DNA of 7,721 nt from Beijerinckiaceae bacterium (lineage in GTDB: Bacteria > Pseudomonadota > Alphaproteobacteria > Rhizobiales > Beijerinckiaceae): contig DAIESR010000512.1 in the NCBI GenBank assembly GCA_027346205.1, forward strand, positions 1 through 7,721, written 5' to 3'. The notes under the pieces are model-generated. The model did not search any database and was not told the DNA's origin. It saw only the letters and a list, made by a program, of their open reading frames with translations. The position numbers and the translations under genes are program-made. How positions within the stretch are numbered: the stretch's first letter is position 1; the number at the start of each line of letters is the position of its first letter. Of the stretch, positions 6,597 to 7,721 are shown in pieces.

Positions 6597-6622
6597 CGGC
6601 ATGCTAAGTGATTTGCATGCCG
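6597..6622 (+). promoter_or_regulatory. stem-loop overlapping the tnpC start codon
   Basis: CGGCATGC at 6597-6604 and GCATGCCG at 6615-6622 form a perfect 8-bp inverted repeat around the 10-nt loop TAAGTGATTT. The tnpC ATG (6617-6619) lies inside the right arm. In mRNA the stem would bury the start codon, so tnpC translation might need the stem opened by upstream ribosomes. The repeat is plain in the sequence; the regulatory role is inference. Confidence 0.5.
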
Positions 6623-7721
6623 GCGAGCGCCCTTCCCATTCCTGATGACATCGAGTCCTTGCGTCTTCTTGTGGCTGCGCAACGCGCGGAACTCGACGCG
6701 GAGCGCGTGGCTCGTGCACAGGCCGAAGCCGCTCTTCTTGGCCGCGATCTCCTGATTGAAAAACTCAAAGCGCAGATCGCCAAACTGAAGCGGATCCACT
6801 TTGGGCAATCGTCGGAAAAGCTCAAGACCGAGATCAAACAGCTCGAACTGGCGCTTGAGGAACTGGAGACGGCGGAAGCCGAACAGCCAGTACGACCAGA
6901 ATCCGCTGAGCGTTTGCGGCCTGTGCCTGTGCGTTCGCTTCCGGCCCATCTGCCGCGCGAGGAGATTTTTCATTTGCCCGTGAGCGGCGATAGCGTCTGC
7001 CCGTCATGCGGCGGCAAATTGCACCGTCTCGGCGAAGATTCTGATGAAGTGCTCGACGTTGAGCCGGTCGCTTACAAAGTGGTGCGGCATGTCCGGCCTA
7101 AGTTCTCATGCCGTGCCTGCGAAAAAATCGTGCAGGCTCCCGCCCCAGCGAAAGCGATCGCGCGGGGCAAGACGAGCTTCCGGACGATCGCTCATGTCAT
7201 CGTCTCCAAGTTCGATCACCATCTCCCGCTTTATCGGCAAGCTGAGATCATGGCGGAGCAAGGGATCGAGATCGACCGCTCGACGCTCGCCGGCTGGGCC
7301 GGTCAAGGTGCGGCGCTGCTCGACCCGATCGTGGCACGCATCAAGGAGACTGTGCTCGCCTCTACGAAGCTTCACACCGATGACACGCCGGTGCTGATGC
7401 TCGATCCCGGCAGAGGCAAGACCAAGACCGCCAGGTTATGGGTTCATGCCATCGACGATCGGGCTCATGCCGGTCCAGGGAAGCCTGCCGTCTGGTTCGC
7501 TTTCACGACTGATCGCAAAGCCGAACATCCGCAGATGATGTTGAAGACATTCCAGGGTCATCTGCAAGCCGATGCTTATGCCGGCTATGACGCGCTTTAC
7601 CGAAGCAATCGTGTCTTTGAAGTCGGATGCTGGGGACACGCCCGCCGCAAGATCTGGGATGTCCATAAAACCAAGGCAACGGCGGCAACGACGGAGTTGC
7701 TCGAACGCATCGGAGGCCTTT
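6617..7721 (+). CDS. tnpC: IS66 family transposase TnpC, 3' truncated by window
   Basis: The catalytic transposase of the IS66 element; 368 codons are visible and the frame is still open at the window edge. Residues about 13-85 are charged and heptad-like, consistent with the N-terminal leucine-zipper region (IESLRLLVAAQ, then IAKLKRIHFGQSSEKL). A zinc-finger pair follows: C128-x2-C131 and C165-x2-C168. The DDE core begins at about residue 180. The first acidic residue is D255 or D256 in LHTDDTPV, the second is D319 in QADAYAGYDALY, and CWGHARRK follows. The third acidic residue lies beyond the window. ATG 6617 is used; GTG 6608 is an alternative directly after an in-frame TAA. No good Shine-Dalgarno precedes either. 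The gap from tnpB is 50 bp. Confidence 0.94.
   Translation, partial: MPASALPIPDDIESLRLLVAAQRAELDAERVARAQAEAALLGRDLLIEKLKAQIAKLKRIHFGQSSEKLKTEIKQLELALEELETAEAEQPVRPESAERLRPVPVRSLPAHLPREEIFHLPVSGDSVCPSCGGKLHRLGEDSDEVLDVEPVAYKVVRHVRPKFSCRACEKIVQAPAPAKAIARGKTSFRTIAHVIVSKFDHHLPLYRQAEIMAEQGIEIDRSTLAGWAGQGAALLDPIVARIKETVLASTKLHTDDTPVLMLDPGRGKTKTARLWVHAIDDRAHAGPGKPAVWFAFTTDRKAEHPQMMLKTFQGHLQADAYAGYDALYRSNRVFEVGCWGHARRKIWDVHKTKATAATTELLERIGGL

Larger units (their letters stand above)
5678..7721 (+). mobile_element. IS66-family insertion sequence, right end outside window
   Basis: The three-gene order tnpA-tnpB-tnpC in one direction is diagnostic of IS66. The left boundary is placed at GTAAGCG (5678-5684), which matches the usual start of IS66 terminal repeats and lies 77 bp before tnpA. 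IS66 elements generate 8-bp target duplications, so GGTCCAAC at 5670-5677 would be the predicted left copy. The right end, and with it proof of the duplication, lies beyond the window. All three frames are intact as far as visible. Confidence 0.88.

Noticed and set aside
1..7721. CRISPR array, tRNA, rRNA, toxin-antitoxin or defence genes
   Set aside because: I found no spaced direct repeats, no cloverleaf or rRNA-like sequence, and no small paired genes of that kind on either strand.

Overview
The base composition (GC-rich, strong G/C third-position bias), the IS families present and an intergenic hairpin repeat of a type common in Hyphomicrobiales (Rhizobiales) suggest an alphaproteobacterial genome. 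A methylotroph/Beijerinckiaceae/Methylocystaceae-type or Bradyrhizobium-like host would fit, but the species cannot be fixed from this window. The window is an accessory region: one large glycosyltransferase gene framed on both sides by insertion sequences.

Layout. Positions 1-125 are unassigned flanking DNA. Positions 126-2408 hold two different IS630-family elements placed end to end. Element A (129-1257, transposase on +) and element B (1260-2405, transposase on -) are convergent and share one copy of a CTAG target. CTAG occurs at 126-129, 1257-1260 and 2405-2408, as expected for two successive insertions into the TA of a single original CTAG. Removing both restores a simple junction in which the flank at 1-125 leads into the ribosome-binding site of the next gene. 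Positions 2430-5480 encode a 1016-residue multidomain glycosyltransferase: a GT-B (family GT4-like) domain, a DUF4214-like segment, a helical linker, and a C-terminal region resembling degenerate GT2 domains. Positions 5481-5677 are intergenic and contain a two-hairpin dispersed repeat. From 5678 to the end of the window there is an IS66-family element with tnpA, tnpB and a tnpC that runs off the right edge.

How it fits together. The glycosyltransferase is the only non-mobile gene. It probably acts in the cytoplasm or at the inner face of the inner membrane on a surface polysaccharide or glycoconjugate, but no pathway partners are in view. The tandem IS630 insertion ends 22 bp before its start codon, so the original upstream promoter or operon partner is now about 2.3 kb away, and expression, if any, must come from within element B's end or by read-through. 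The sharpest sequence-level observations are: the element B transposase has no stop codon of its own and is terminated by the CTAG target; the two elements sit in tandem at one target; the glycosyltransferase has an unusual architecture with a degenerate C-terminal half; and a perfect stem overlaps the tnpC start codon. I see no defence system, CRISPR array, tRNA or rRNA, and no convincing new system beyond these points.
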